NCBI RefSeq assembly: GCF_964340395.1
Contig: NC_135554.1
Span: 3,125,001 to 3,189,000, forward strand
Direction: 5' to 3'
Source of the DNA: Glandiceps talaboti
Lineage: Eukaryota; Hemichordata; Enteropneusta; Spengelidae
Length of the DNA: 64,000 nucleotides
The position numbers were made by a program, and so were the translations under genes. This document shows positions 50,001-61,418 of this stretch, in pieces (the stretch's first letter is position 1; every line of letters starts with the position of its first letter). The notes beneath the pieces were generated by a model. That model saw only the letters and a program-made list of their open reading frames with translations. It searched no databases and was not told the DNA's origin.

Positions 50001-51901
50001 AGTCAGACATCTAGTATAGTATATGATATAGTCAGAGATCTAGTGTAGTATATGATATAGTCAGAGATCTAGTGTAGTATATGATATAGTCAGACATCTA
50101 GTATAGTATATGATGTAGTCAGACATCTAGTGTAGTATATGATATAGTCAGAGATCTAGTGTAGTATATGATATAGTCAGACATCTAGTATAGTATATGA
50201 TGTAGTCAGACATCTAGTGTAGTATATGATATAGTCAGAGATCTAGTATAGTATATGATATAGTCAGACATCTAGTGTAGTATATGATATAGTCAGACAT
50301 CTAGTGTAGTATATGATGTAGTCAGACATCTAGTGTAGTATATGATATAGTCAGAGATCTAGTGTAGTATATGATATAGTCAGACATCTAGTATAGTATA
50401 TGATATAGTCAGACATCTAGTATAGTATATGATATAGTCAGAGATCTAGTGTAGTATATGATATAGTCAGAGATCTAGTGTAGTATATGATATAGTCAGA
50501 CATCTAGTATAGTATATGATGTAGTCAGACATCTAGTGTAGTATATGATGTAGTCAGACATCTAGTATAGTATATGATATAGTCAGACATCTAGTGTAGT
50601 ATATGATATAGTCAGACATCTAGTGTAGTATATGATATAGTCAGACATCTAGTGTAGTATATGATATAGTCAGACATCTAGTGTAGTATATGATATAGTC
50701 AGACATCTAGTATAGTATATGATATAGTCAGACATCTAGTGTAGTAAATGATATAGTCAGACATCTAGTGTAGTATATGATATAGTCAGACATCTAGTGT
50801 AGTATATGATATAGTCAGACATCTAGTGTAGTATATGATATAGTCAGACATCTAGTATAGTATATGATATAGTCAGACATCTAGTATAGTATATGATATA
50901 GTCAGACATCTAGTATAGTATATGATATAGTCAGACATCTAGTGTAGTATATGATATAGTCAGACATCTAGTATAGTATATGATATAGTCAGACATCTAG
51001 TGTAGTATATGATATAGTCAGACATCTAGTGTAGTATATGATATAGTCAGACATCTAGTGTAGTATATGATATAGTCAGACATCTAGTGTAGTATATGAT
51101 ATAGTCAGACATCTAGTGTAGTATATGATATAGTCAGACATCTAGTGTAGTATATGATATAGTCAGACATCTAGTATAGTATATGATATAGTCAGACATC
51201 TAGTGTAGTATATGATATAGTCAGACATCTAGTGTAGTATATGATATAGTCAGACATCTAGTGTAGTATATGATATAGTCAGACATCTAGTGTAGTATAT
51301 GATATAGTCAGACATCTAGTATAGTATATGATATAGTCAGACATCTAGTGTAGTATATGATATAGTCAGACATCTAGTATAGTATATGATATAGTCAGAC
51401 ATCTAGTGTAGTATATGATATAGTCAGACATCTAGTATAGTATATGATATAGTCAGACATCTAGTGTAGTATATGATATAGTCAGACATCTAGTATAGTA
51501 TATGATATAGTCAGACATCTAGTGTAGTATATGATATAGTCAGACATCTAGTATAGTATATGATATAGTCAGACATCTAGTATAGTATATGATATAGTCA
51601 GACATCTAGTGTAGTATATGATATAGTCAGAGATCTAGTATAGTATATGATATAGTCAGACATCTAGTGTAGTATATGATATAGTCAGAGATCTAGTGTA
51701 GTATATGATATAGTCAGACATCTAGTATAGTATATGATATAGTCAGACATCTAGTGTAGTATATGATATAGTCAGACATCTAGTGTAGTATATGATATAG
51801 TCATACATCTAATGTAGTATATGATATAGTCATACATCTAGTATAGTATATGATATAGTCAGACATCTAGTGTAGTAAATGATATAGTCAGACATCTAGT
51901 G
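41089..51901. repeat. Giant 29-bp satellite array, about 370 copies
   Basis: Unit GTCAGACATCTAGTGTAGTA plus TATGATATA (29 bp) for 10.8 kb inside the intron between exons 31051 and 52545. Variants at fixed positions: GTGTAG or GTATAG, GACATC or GAGATC, GTATATG or GTAAATG, GATATA or GATGTA. GAGATC and GATGTA are concentrated in 48600-50600. Longer-period copies are visible (for example 406 bp, 14 units, between 49911 and 50317). The real array may be longer if the assembly collapsed it. Confidence 0.99.
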
Positions 51902-52177
51902 TGAAAAACAAGTCTGTTTGTACAGGTCATAGCCCCAGTCCCACTTGTTTATAGTAAGATTGTTTGCAGATGGTTCTAATAGTAATCTTGACAATATATT
52001 GTCACAGGCCATTTGCCATGATGGAACACTAGAGGGCAGTCATCATCACCTCTAGACCAAGCACTTTGACAAAGTATAGTGGTGACATTGCATCTATTTT
52101 GGGAAAGATTGGGGACAATGGTATTTACCACAGACTATTGTTGATAAAAAACATGCAACTTGGGATTTATGATTTTT
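51902..52177. other. Intron sequence with a CTCF-like site
   Basis: Unique DNA between the satellite and a hairpin-(GT)n element. Confidence 0.6.
52027..52040 (+). promoter_or_regulatory. CTCF-like motif
   Basis: CACTAGAGGGCAGT matches the core of the CTCF consensus (CCACYAGRGGGCRS) apart from the first base. It lies 126 bp after the giant satellite ends. Binding is inference. Confidence 0.45.
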
Positions 52178-52402
<225 letters not shown>

Positions 52403-52544
52403 ACAGCTTAAACTCGAACACCAGACCGATTGCCTTGGTACGTGGTGGGGACATTACTTTTGGTGTCTATAATAATAATCTTTACTTATACTGGCTAGTT
52501 CTTTAAGTACATAAACACTTGTCTTGTATGTTTGATGTCGTTAG

Positions 52545-52859
52545 GCATGGTTATGACACACCCCAGTCCTCCTATGGAACCAGCACAACACCAAAGTAAC
52601 CAGCGAAGACAAGCAGCATATCATTGTATAGACTTAGTACAGCATAATCACCATGTAATCCATAGCGCAGGACAAATGATGGTCAACCATCAACAAATGC
52701 GTCATCCAAGTCCACGACAGTTTGCCAATATTCCTACATTTGAGGAGACACTGTCCCCAACAGTGCCATATGATACACTAGAAAAAATGGAGAGGGTTTT
52801 ATCTGCCAGATCGCTGACCATTGAGAGAGCACTGTCTGCTCATTCCTTGACTGACAGAG
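52545..52859 (+). CDS. GLIS3: GLIS exon: C-terminal activation-type region
   Basis: Acceptor TTGATGTCGTTAG ends at 52544; donor ACAGAG|GTAGGT at 52859/52860. 315 nt, phase 1 in, phase 1 out, residues 792-895. It is His/Gln/Met rich (NHQQMRHPSPRQF) and contains NIPTFEETL (FEETL at 856-860), which lines up with an F-E-D-C-L segment in the vertebrate GLIS3 activation domain by recall. Residues 873-894 are a tandem duplication of an 11-residue unit (ERVLSARSLTI / ERALSAHSLTD). The exon follows the 21.5-kb repeat-filled intron. Confidence 0.88.
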
Positions 52860-53439
52860 GTAGGTTCACTTTTCTCTAACAAACAGTGGAATTGAAATTT
52901 TCCATGTTGGTCCATCAACTCATTCTTCCCGGAACACACAATATATGAATACGTATTTTCAATTTTTTGAAGCAGAAATTGATTAATTCTTACCTTGGCA
53001 ACCCTCACACAAACTTGGCGCCATGTTGAAAACACAATAGATAGTGGGAAAACAGGACTTGTGTGTCCGTAGCTATGTGGATTTAAGTACAACTAAATCC
53101 TCTTACCTGGTTCTATGTAGAATATCCTCTTGTATTTTTGTAATCATTACTATATTGATCAGACTTTGAACTGACATTTATTACTGATAATGTATGCCTT
53201 GTTTTAACATCCTTGTACAACATTGTAAAAAAAAAAAAATTGACCTACCTACCCAATGTGATGGGCTAGGTTGCCCATTGAATGGCCTTATAGCTTGACA
53301 TAATAACTTCTTAATATCTTAGTAAGATGATGAAGGCCATACAGAAATAATGTTGCAATGATGATGTCATTTTGTTTATCATGTAATACTATGCAGTTCC
53401 ATTGCCACAAAATTAATGCTCTACCTACTACCACAGTAG
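52860..53439. other. Intron sequence, nothing recognised
   Basis: AT-rich DNA with a poly-A run at 53228-53240. Confidence 0.55.
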
Positions 53440-53752
53440 TAATAATATGTTGCCATAGTAATTAGTAATACCCATACAGTTGCCATAGTAATTATCTATA
53501 CTGTTGCCATAGTAATTACCCATGGTATTGTCATAGTAATACTGTATGCTATTGCCAAAGTAATTACCCATGTTGTTGCCATAGTAATTACCCATACTGT
53601 TGCCATGGTAATTACCAATACTGTTGCCATATAATTACCCATACTGTTGCCATAGTAATTACGCATACTGTTGCCATAGTAGTTACCCATGCTGTTGCCA
53701 TAGTAGCTAACCACACTGTTGCCATAGTAGTTACCCATATTGTTGCCATATA
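53440..53752. repeat. ~24-bp minisatellite, about 13 copies
   Basis: Unit GTTGCCATAGTAATTACCCA plus TACT. Variants include GTTGCCATGGTAATTACC, close to an RFX X-box. It lies in the last intron, about 210 bp before the terminal exon. Confidence 0.93.
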
Positions 53753-53960
53753 TGTAGGAAAGATAAAATTAAAATGAAGTTTAATTTTCAAACTAATATT
53801 GTTTTTATTTTATACTTGATGCATAAATGATAACAGATATATACTTAAATTAGATACATTCCATGTACATATCTTGTTCTACATTTACAACCATAGATGC
53901 ATTATGATATTTATTAGTTATTAATTGCTAATGGTTGTTGCATTATTTTACCATTGCTAG

Positions 53961-54076
53961 GTGATCTACCAAATACACCCAGTGATTATGGAGCATCAGG
54001 GTTAGACAGTGAAGTACTGCAGATGAATGCTGTAGATCGTTGTCCAAGTCAACTCTCAGCTGTTTATGCTGATTGA
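53961..54076 (+). CDS. GLIS3: GLIS terminal coding exon
   Basis: Acceptor TTTTACCATTGCTAG ends at 53960. 116 nt, enters in phase 1, ends with TGA at 54074-54076, residues 897-933. The last residues, VDRCPSQLSAVYAD, match the highly conserved GLIS3 C terminus (VDRCPSQLS-VY) and are the best evidence for orthology outside the fingers. Confidence 0.92.
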
Positions 54077-54252
54077 CAATCAGTGGACTACTCTGACCAA
54101 AGCTAGTGATTGGACCATCTTAGGGAGCATCTGCACAGCTTGTATTTATATGCTAATTAGTAGCAATTCTGTGGGATGAGATTGTTGATGTAGATTGGAT
54201 TGGATTGGACAATTTTGCCATCCTTCACCTGAATGTTTTGATAAGGATAAAT

Positions 54253-54510
54253 ATCGGCAAATTGATGGGATGGGGTTGGGGAGTAGATCGGCAAATTGAT
54301 GGGATGGGGTTGGGGAGTAGATCGGCAAATTGATGGGATGGGGTTGGGGAGTAGATCGGCAAATTGATGGGATGGGGTTGGAAAGTAGATTATATAAAAA
54401 ATATAGCATGGGGAGTAGATCGGCAAATTGATGGGATGGGGTTGGGGAGTAGATCGGCAAATTGATGGGATGGGGTTGGGGAGTAGATTATATAAAAAAT
54501 ATAGCATATA
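54253..54510 (+). repeat. 34-bp G-rich minisatellite in the 3' UTR
   Basis: Unit ATCGGCAAATTGATGGGATG plus GGGTTGGGGAGTAG (34 bp), six copies, interrupted twice by GATTATATAAAAAATATAGC (about 54385 and 54482), so a larger block is duplicated as well. Sense-strand G runs (GGGATGGGGTTGGGG) could form quadruplexes in the mRNA. Confidence 0.93.
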
Positions 54511-54697
54511 TTGTGTTAAACTTTAAAAATTATGTATGTATCCAAGTTTATTGTCATTTCAAATAATGTGAAATATTTAACATGGTTGACATAACAAAAA
54601 TTAATTACAAACAAATTATTATAAATTCTAATTTTTTTGGCATATCATCTGGATTTCAACTTTGTATGAAAAGTGATATGAAGAAACAGTACTGAAA

Positions 54698-54703
54698 AAT
54701 AAA
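54698..54703 (+). terminator. Candidate polyadenylation signal AATAAA
   Basis: Canonical hexamer 622 bp after the stop codon in an AT-rich context. No strong GT-rich downstream element is obvious, so this is a candidate only. Confidence 0.35.
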
Positions 54704-55730
54704 TAATATCGTGAGAGAATGTCTGTATTAAAACCAAAGTGTTATTCTGCTTAATGTGTTTTTGTTGTTTTGGCATTTGCAGCTGTAAGTGTAGAATGAG
54801 ACGTGCAGATAGTATGTCAGAGTTTTGACAAATCTCGTCTGCAATACTAGGATAACAGTGTGACATAGAATTTTTTTTTTTAAATTACTCCAAAATTCCA
54901 TTCCATTTACTTGTTTGTGATGGTCTTATTTCATTCTTCCAGTTGAGAATTCATTATAAACCAATATATATTATGCATGTAACTTGTTAAACCAAAGTTT
55001 CGTAAGTGATGATGTATTCTGATCAGTATTCTTTCCTTTAACCAAAATATTGAGCAGAAATTTGCACTTCTACATTCTTTAAACAAACTATTTTTTTGCA
55101 CCGAACTGCTGTGAGTATATATATATATACATACCATCCTGTAATGACAGATGTCAAGCAGTACTTGATTTGAAATCAGAGTTGACTGAAATTATGATGT
55201 ATAAGAGGACAACATAGCACCTAATAATAGTTTGAGACTCTATCATTCTCTTATCTCCAATTAAGTCAGGTAGTTGATATTTTTTTCACTCATAATCAAG
55301 TGTTTTCATGAATGTTGCAAAGTCTACAATGTCATCATCAACAACATTAATCTTCTGTAGTATCAGAATCAGAACCATTTCTTTCTGCAAGTAAGATTTA
55401 TTGTAATTTAGTTATTTTTCCTAAATAGTATTGCATGTTCAAGGCCCAATGTAGACATTTAAAATTCTATTATTTCTAGTGACATGATTCTTGCAACCAT
55501 TTAAGGCAATCCTTTCTTTTTGGACAGAGATATTTGATGAGAAATAACAATAATTGTTGGCAGTGAGTAATAAGAAGTACCAAGATGAAATGTCAACATT
55601 GAATTGAAATGTCTTTGTCATGTATACCAAAGATTTCCACTTACAAAGGTATGCTTTGGATCCTGACTTTTGTGAATATGTAGTCCACCAATTGTAAAAC
55701 AATTATTGAGTGCATTTCTGCAGGATTTGT
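54704..55730. other. 3' UTR or intergenic DNA, nothing recognised
   Basis: AT-rich DNA; a short (AT)n at 55117-55128. No second gene. Confidence 0.55.
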
Positions 55731-56770
55731 TAGCACAACCGAACTTAGATTCAGTAGTGCTGTAGGCATGATGAAATGACTGTCTGTGTGTGTATACATA
55801 TATATTGCTTTGGTATTTGCTAGGAACATTATTTAGGACATGTAGATGGAAAATTGTTCAACTGTTCACATAAAAATATGTAAACTCCAAAACTACTGGG
55901 CAGATTGGTCTGAAATGTGGTTTGGATAGTGTGGATACATAGCTAAAGAACTAGTCATGACATGATGATCCCATCAGGGACATGCAAATGAGGTCTACAA
56001 ATGTGGCATTTAGGTAAAAAATCTTTAATTCTAAAATTAGTGGGCAGATTTGGCTGGAATATGGTGGATCTGTGGATATTTCTTGTATATATTTAGATGA
56101 AGAAGTATTCAGAACATGATGATCCCATAATTGATTTGCAAGTTAGGTCTAAAAATGGAAATTTTGGTCAAAAAGTTATATCTCTAAAACCATGTCGTGG
56201 ATGGGGCTGAACTTTCATAGGGATGTATCTCGAGGTGTCACTCTGTCAATGACCATGCCCTTAGGAACAGAAAAGTGCCATTTTATTTAGTAAAGATAAC
56301 AGTATTGAGTAGGCAAGTGAATCAACAGTGAAATGTATGCAAATAGTCATAGCAACAAGACCATGCCCATAACAACATTCAAATGATGGTGTATAATTAC
56401 AAAATAACAGGGATGGGGAGGCAAGTGAATAAACATTCCAAAACATATGCAAAAATGCCATGCAACAAGACCATGCCCATAGCAACAGCCAAATGGTGTG
56501 TTTTGCAAAAATAACAGCAGATAGATTGACAAGTGGATAAGCTTTTACAAAATGGATGTATATATCACAGCAACAAGGTCATGCCCATAGCAACAGCCAA
56601 ATGATAGTGTATATTGCTAAGAAAACATTGATATATACACATGCAGATAAGAATTTGAAAAAAATGACATGTGCTTAGCAACCAAGACCACAGCAACAGC
56701 CACCAATCAAAACGTCAGAAAATCAGTCATCGCCCAAATCCCGCAGTTGTGCTGCAATATTATTGGTATT
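55731..56770 (+). mobile_element. Hairpin plus (GT)n element, copy 6, with body
   Basis: Hairpin TAGCACAACCGAACT ... TTCAGTAGTGCTG at 55731-55762, a very short (GT)n, then body modules (AAACTACTGGGCAGATTGGT, CATGATGATCCCATCAGG, CATGCCCATAGCAACAGCCA several times). Shows the body alone outside an intron. Confidence 0.72.
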
Positions 56771-57098
56771 ATGTTTTATATTTTATCATTATTTGACAGG
56801 ACTCTAGTCATTGATGTAAAGCTATTTCATTAACATATGGTACACTAACACTCATTTTGTGCAATAATTTAGTAAACAATAATATAGGTTTAATGAAATG
56901 GTGAGGAGTTTCTATATTGATGACTACCAAAGCCTTGTCACCATGGAGACAGTGATAACTTTGAATGCAAGAAATGACAATTTTAAGTGCCAAATACAGG
57001 CATATACAATTTATGTTTGTGTGTTTGTTTGTTGATGCTTGTCTTCACATTAAGCTTTATGACTACGTTGAAAGCTTGTGACTAACTGTAATTTTTAA
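56771..57098. other. Intergenic DNA, nothing recognised
   Basis: No element seen. Confidence 0.5.
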
Positions 57099-57150
57099 CT
57101 CAACTGAACTGAGCTTTAGTAGTAATAGGCATGGAGAAGTGTCTGTCTGA
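57099..57150 (+). mobile_element. Hairpin element, copy 7 (fragment)
   Basis: CTCAACTGAACTGAGCTTTA then GTAGTAATAGGCATGGAGAA resembles the other heads but has lost most stem pairing, and only a trace GTCTGTCTG follows. Confidence 0.5.
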
Positions 57151-57659
57151 TAGTTAATGTACCACTGTAATGTTGACATCCATTTGTACTGACAAATATT
57201 ATATTGTGTTTGAATTTAACAGATTGTAGTCAGCCAAGGATTTAGAACATTGTACAATTGATAGTGATTCATATACAAGTTAAGTGTATATAGGATTAGA
57301 CTTCATTATATAAACCACATTTGTTCAACCTAAGGTTTCTGATAATTTCTGTATTATTCAGTTGTGCATCGTCAGCCATTGTGATAAGTGCCTTGCTATT
57401 GAAATTGGTATTAAATAGTAAAGAAATGCCATATAATAAAATGATTTGTATTTTCAAATCTACTTACTTAACAAATGACAACCATACAGCGTAACCAGAT
57501 TTAACAAATGTTGGGTTTTATTTTTGTTATAATTTGTTCATTTTTGAGAAGTGTATTTATCAAGGGTAAAGTGGAGTTACTCTACTTATAAAACTAATCA
57601 AAGTATTAAGTTGTGTCTTGTAAGCAATAAATATGGGGATAGTCTATATTTGTTTAAAG

Positions 57660-57835
57660 TATGTGTGATGAGCCATGGTCTTGTCTGAATTCAGTTTGTT
57701 ATGAGCCATGGTCTTGTCTGAATTCAATGTGTTATGAGCCATGGTCTTGTCTGAATTCAATGTATTATGAGCCATGGTCTTGTCTGAATTCAATGTATTA
57801 TGAGCCATGGTCTTGTCTGAATTCAATGTATTATA
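57660..57835. repeat. 33-bp minisatellite, about 5 copies
   Basis: Unit GAGCCATGGTCTTGTCTGAA plus TTCAATGTATTAT (33 bp), almost identical copies. Open frames on both strands are by-products. Confidence 0.96.
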
Positions 57836-57976
57836 AGAGGTTTAACAACAGTTGAAACAATTTTTAGACAAGACTTTTGATTGGATGTAATCAAGATGTC
57901 CTAGCAAACCATCATTTGGTGTGGTTATGTCTGGTGATTAACAATTGCAAGTAATTCAAATTGTCAGATAAATACA

Positions 57977-57992
57977 CTGCCCTCTAGTGGCC
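57977..57992 (-). promoter_or_regulatory. CTCF-like motif
   Basis: The minus strand reads GGCCACTAGAGGGCAG, a full match to the CTCF core consensus. Located 3.9 kb after the GLIS stop codon. Binding is inference. Confidence 0.5.
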
Positions 57993-58046
57993 AGATCTAG
58001 GATTATTATCATTAAATAAGGCCTAAAATATTATCAGCGAAATACA

Positions 58047-58062
58047 CCACCCTCTAGAGGCC
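58047..58062 (-). promoter_or_regulatory. CTCF-like motif, weaker
   Basis: The minus strand reads GGCCTCTAGAGGGTGG, two or three mismatches from the consensus, within the second copy of the duplicated ~65-bp block. Confidence 0.35.
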
Positions 58063-60492
58063 AGAACTTGGATAATTATCGTAAAATAACACCTGAGACA
58101 TCAGCTAATATAGTATGTACCTCAGAAATGTACATTTTCATCTTCTGTTGTTACTTTATCTTCAAACACTCCAACCCATTCTCAGTTAAAATCAATAGGA
58201 AAACTGCAATCACCACTTAATAATGCCACACTGTATCTGTCACCACTTAATAATGCTACAGTGTACCAATATTACACTTTAAAATGGTCATTAAATGCTA
58301 TGTTAACTGTATAGATAAATAATACATTCACTATTGCCTGATGATTTTAGAGTATCAGTAAATCATTTATTTTGTGTCAAGATTTTGGGGTGATTTGCAC
58401 AAATTGGTTTCTGAGTTACATTCTTCTTTGTCATCAATTATTGTGTACTGATCACAAGTTGAAACCCCAGACCATGGTTCATGACTCTTACATACTCATA
58501 AACAAGCAATTTGTGCTAGAGCCAACGTGATTGGCTGTTGACACAACCAATCCCAGACTATGGTTCATGACTCATACTGACAAACAATCAATCTATGCTA
58601 GAGCTAACATGATTGGCTATTGACACAACCAATCTCAGTGAATGTTAATCATCTTTCAATGTGATTGGTTAAGAAATCTGATGAAGTGCCATGTATTCAG
58701 TTTATCAAATATATTGGATTTAATAAATCTTCTATTAAATGTTAACTTGATGTAGAACTTTAACAGTCCTCTCAGTATTATCTTCTAAGATTTGTTTCTG
58801 TCAACAAAATTCTAGTCTTGTTTTTTCCTGTCCATAACTTTTTTGCATGCTGTTCTCTAAAGCAATATGTATTACATATAAGTTTGTATTCTATGTAATT
58901 ATTTTATTTGTAAGAAAATATGTCTAAAATATATTTGAGGAGTGACATAGAGAGACGGAGAGAGGAAAGAGAAAGAAAGTTGTATTCTATAGATATTTGA
59001 GTATTAGTGTACATTGCATTGGTTTAATGTAATGGTGCAAAGAGAAATGTAAAGACATGCTACCGTGACAACCCTGTAGCTGTAACCATATTACAGTTAA
59101 GATATATATGAGAAATGTCATTATAGTTTAATTTTGTATCTTACGCTGTGCTAAGATAGTATTTTTTACAAGCATTCAATGCCTATGGCTCTATGACAGA
59201 TTTTTAAGAAAAAAGGAAAAGTATTTCATTATCTGCTTTAATATGCTAATTTTCAGCTTGGTATATCGTTTTTAGGACTTTTTGAGTAAAGAAGAAAAAG
59301 AGAAAGAGAGGAGTATATGTTTAATTAGAGAGTGATGTTTGATTGTATTTAAAGCAATATTGCAGTCAAAGAGTGTAGATCTGAAATATTGTACATTTCC
59401 ATCATGTGAAAAATATACACCTATCACTTCTCCCAATCATATAGTGTACTTAAGATTTCAACTTTATGATAATTATCAACAACTAAAAAAATAGTGTACT
59501 TAAACTGTTACAGTCACCAACTATTGTAACATGTCTATCTCCTAAGAATAACTCTGTACTGTTCTATAAGTACTTCAAATATAACCAAATCTGTACTCTG
59601 AAAACTGATTGATATTCATAGAATGTATGTAGTTACCATGGTAATTGACACTTGCCAAGTTAAAGAGTACACTGACAGTTTTATCTGGTATATTTTGTAT
59701 TTTCACTTAAAGAGTTTTCTATATTTATTGACAAGTTAGTCAAGTATGTCATTCCAGCTTGTTATATGCCACTAAGAGTAAAAGGAAGAGATTGACTTGG
59801 TATTGACTTGGTATTGATGCAGGGCCATGACATTGACTTGGGAGAAATGATAGGGTATTGTGTTGTACATTGTAGAAAGACATCATTCAAGTATTTACTA
59901 TGTCAACCTACTTGGCCTTTTGATGTTTTAAGCAGAGATTTATTTTCTTATTACAGGGTATTTTGTCCAGTACAATTCTAGTTTATCAGTTCCATTGTAT
60001 ATGTCTTCACCATCTTATATCTTATATATGCAGTTTATTCTTGTGTCCTTAATCATAATAACCACTCAATTTATTCACAAGTTGTCTCTCACTTAGCAAT
60101 AAACCTCAAGATCAACCTCTAAGTGAGTTCAAATTATTCATAACCTGACTCAAGCCAATAAATACATATATGACCCCATATACATGAATGCTGTTATCGC
60201 CAATTGATTTGTGCAACGTTTCATGGCCAATTCCTAACAGCTTGAAGTTGGTATTTCATCCAAAAGTAAATGTACTGAGGAATTTTGAAAAAAAAACACA
60301 AAAAATATATGTATTGCCAGGCTGGCTGGTGTGTATGTCTGTCAGAAAATTATGTCCATGTTACACTGTCAAGTTTACTGTGAATTGACAAGTACTTTGA
60401 CATTGTAGAAAGTGGTGTTTGGTCTGTATGATCATGATTTTAAATTGATTGATAACGTAAAAGTGTTAGCCACAAGCAGTCATAAAATAATG

Positions 60493-60890
60493 AGAACATG
60501 ATTGAAATGTGGATAACATGATTGAAATATGGATAACATGATTGAGATATGGATAACATGATTGAGATATGGATAACATGATTGAGATATGGATAACATG
60601 ATTGTAACATGATTGAAATATGGATAACATGATTGTAACATGATTGAAATATGGATAACATGATTGTAACATGATTGAAATATGGATAACATGATTGTAA
60701 CATGATTGAAATATGGATAACATGATTGAAATATGGATAACATGATTGAAATATGGGTAACATGATTGAGATATGGATAACATGATTGAAATACGGATAA
60801 CATGATTGAAATATGGATAACATTATTGAAATATGAATAACATGATTGAAATATGGATAACATGATTAAAATATTGATAACTTGATTGAC
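60493..60890. repeat. 20-bp minisatellite, about 18 copies
   Basis: Unit CATGATTGAAATATGGATAA (20 bp); four copies carry an extra CATGATTGTAA (11 bp), making a 31-bp composite unit in the middle of the array. Confidence 0.96.
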
Positions 60891-61418
60891 AATGCTGTCA
60901 TTTCAAATCAGAAAAAACATTTGTCAACATGAAATTTTTTAAAAATCACAGTTTTTAACGTTAGTAGTGTTTAAAAGCAATGATGATTTCAAACCTTGAA
61001 TTTTGCAATACCATCACTTGAATCATGACCTTACAAATCAAATACACCATAACATTGACAGCCAGCAGACCTTAGTTACTATGTTACCAGACCTTAGTTA
61101 CTATGTTGCATGACCTTTACTACATGTATGTTGCCTAACCTGGTTACTGTGTAGCCATGTTATGGTTACTGTAGCCATGCTATGTCAGATTATATTCATA
61201 ATTATATTATTTATATAGATGTTGTATCTATTACAATGGTAGCTAAACCTAGTGTGTCTTCGTAAACCAAACCAAACCAAGCCTCTATTTCACAAGTCCT
61301 TTATTAAATCTGATGACACACTGTGTATCACACATCAAATATTACAAATCTTTTCCTAAAATCTCAATATTGTAAAAGCAAGTATTCATGACAGTTCCAA
61401 TTGTATGTATAAATAAAT
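60891..61418. other. Intergenic DNA, nothing recognised
   Basis: Short repeats CAGACCTTAGTTACTATGTT (twice near 61067-61105) only. Confidence 0.5.

Larger units (their letters stand above)
54077..54703 (+). other. GLIS3: Probable 3' UTR of the GLIS gene
   Basis: Sequence after the stop codon with no reading frame of note. It contains a 34-bp G-rich minisatellite (54253-54510) and an AATAAA hexamer at 54698-54703, the first good polyadenylation signal seen. A longer UTR is possible; another AATAAA is at 57626-57631. Confidence 0.5.
57836..60492. other. Intergenic DNA with two CTCF-like sites
   Basis: Unique AT-rich DNA. A ~65-bp block is duplicated at about 57965-58075, each copy with a CTCF-like motif. 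Another ~90-bp duplication lies at 58465-58640 (CCAGACCATGGTTCATGACT and CCCAGACTATGGTTCATGAC, each followed by CATGATTGGCT-like text). (GA)-rich run at 58948-58978. Confidence 0.6.

Noticed and set aside
41089-51901. CRISPR array
   Set aside because: The repeats are contiguous with no unique spacers and lie in an intron of a eukaryotic gene.
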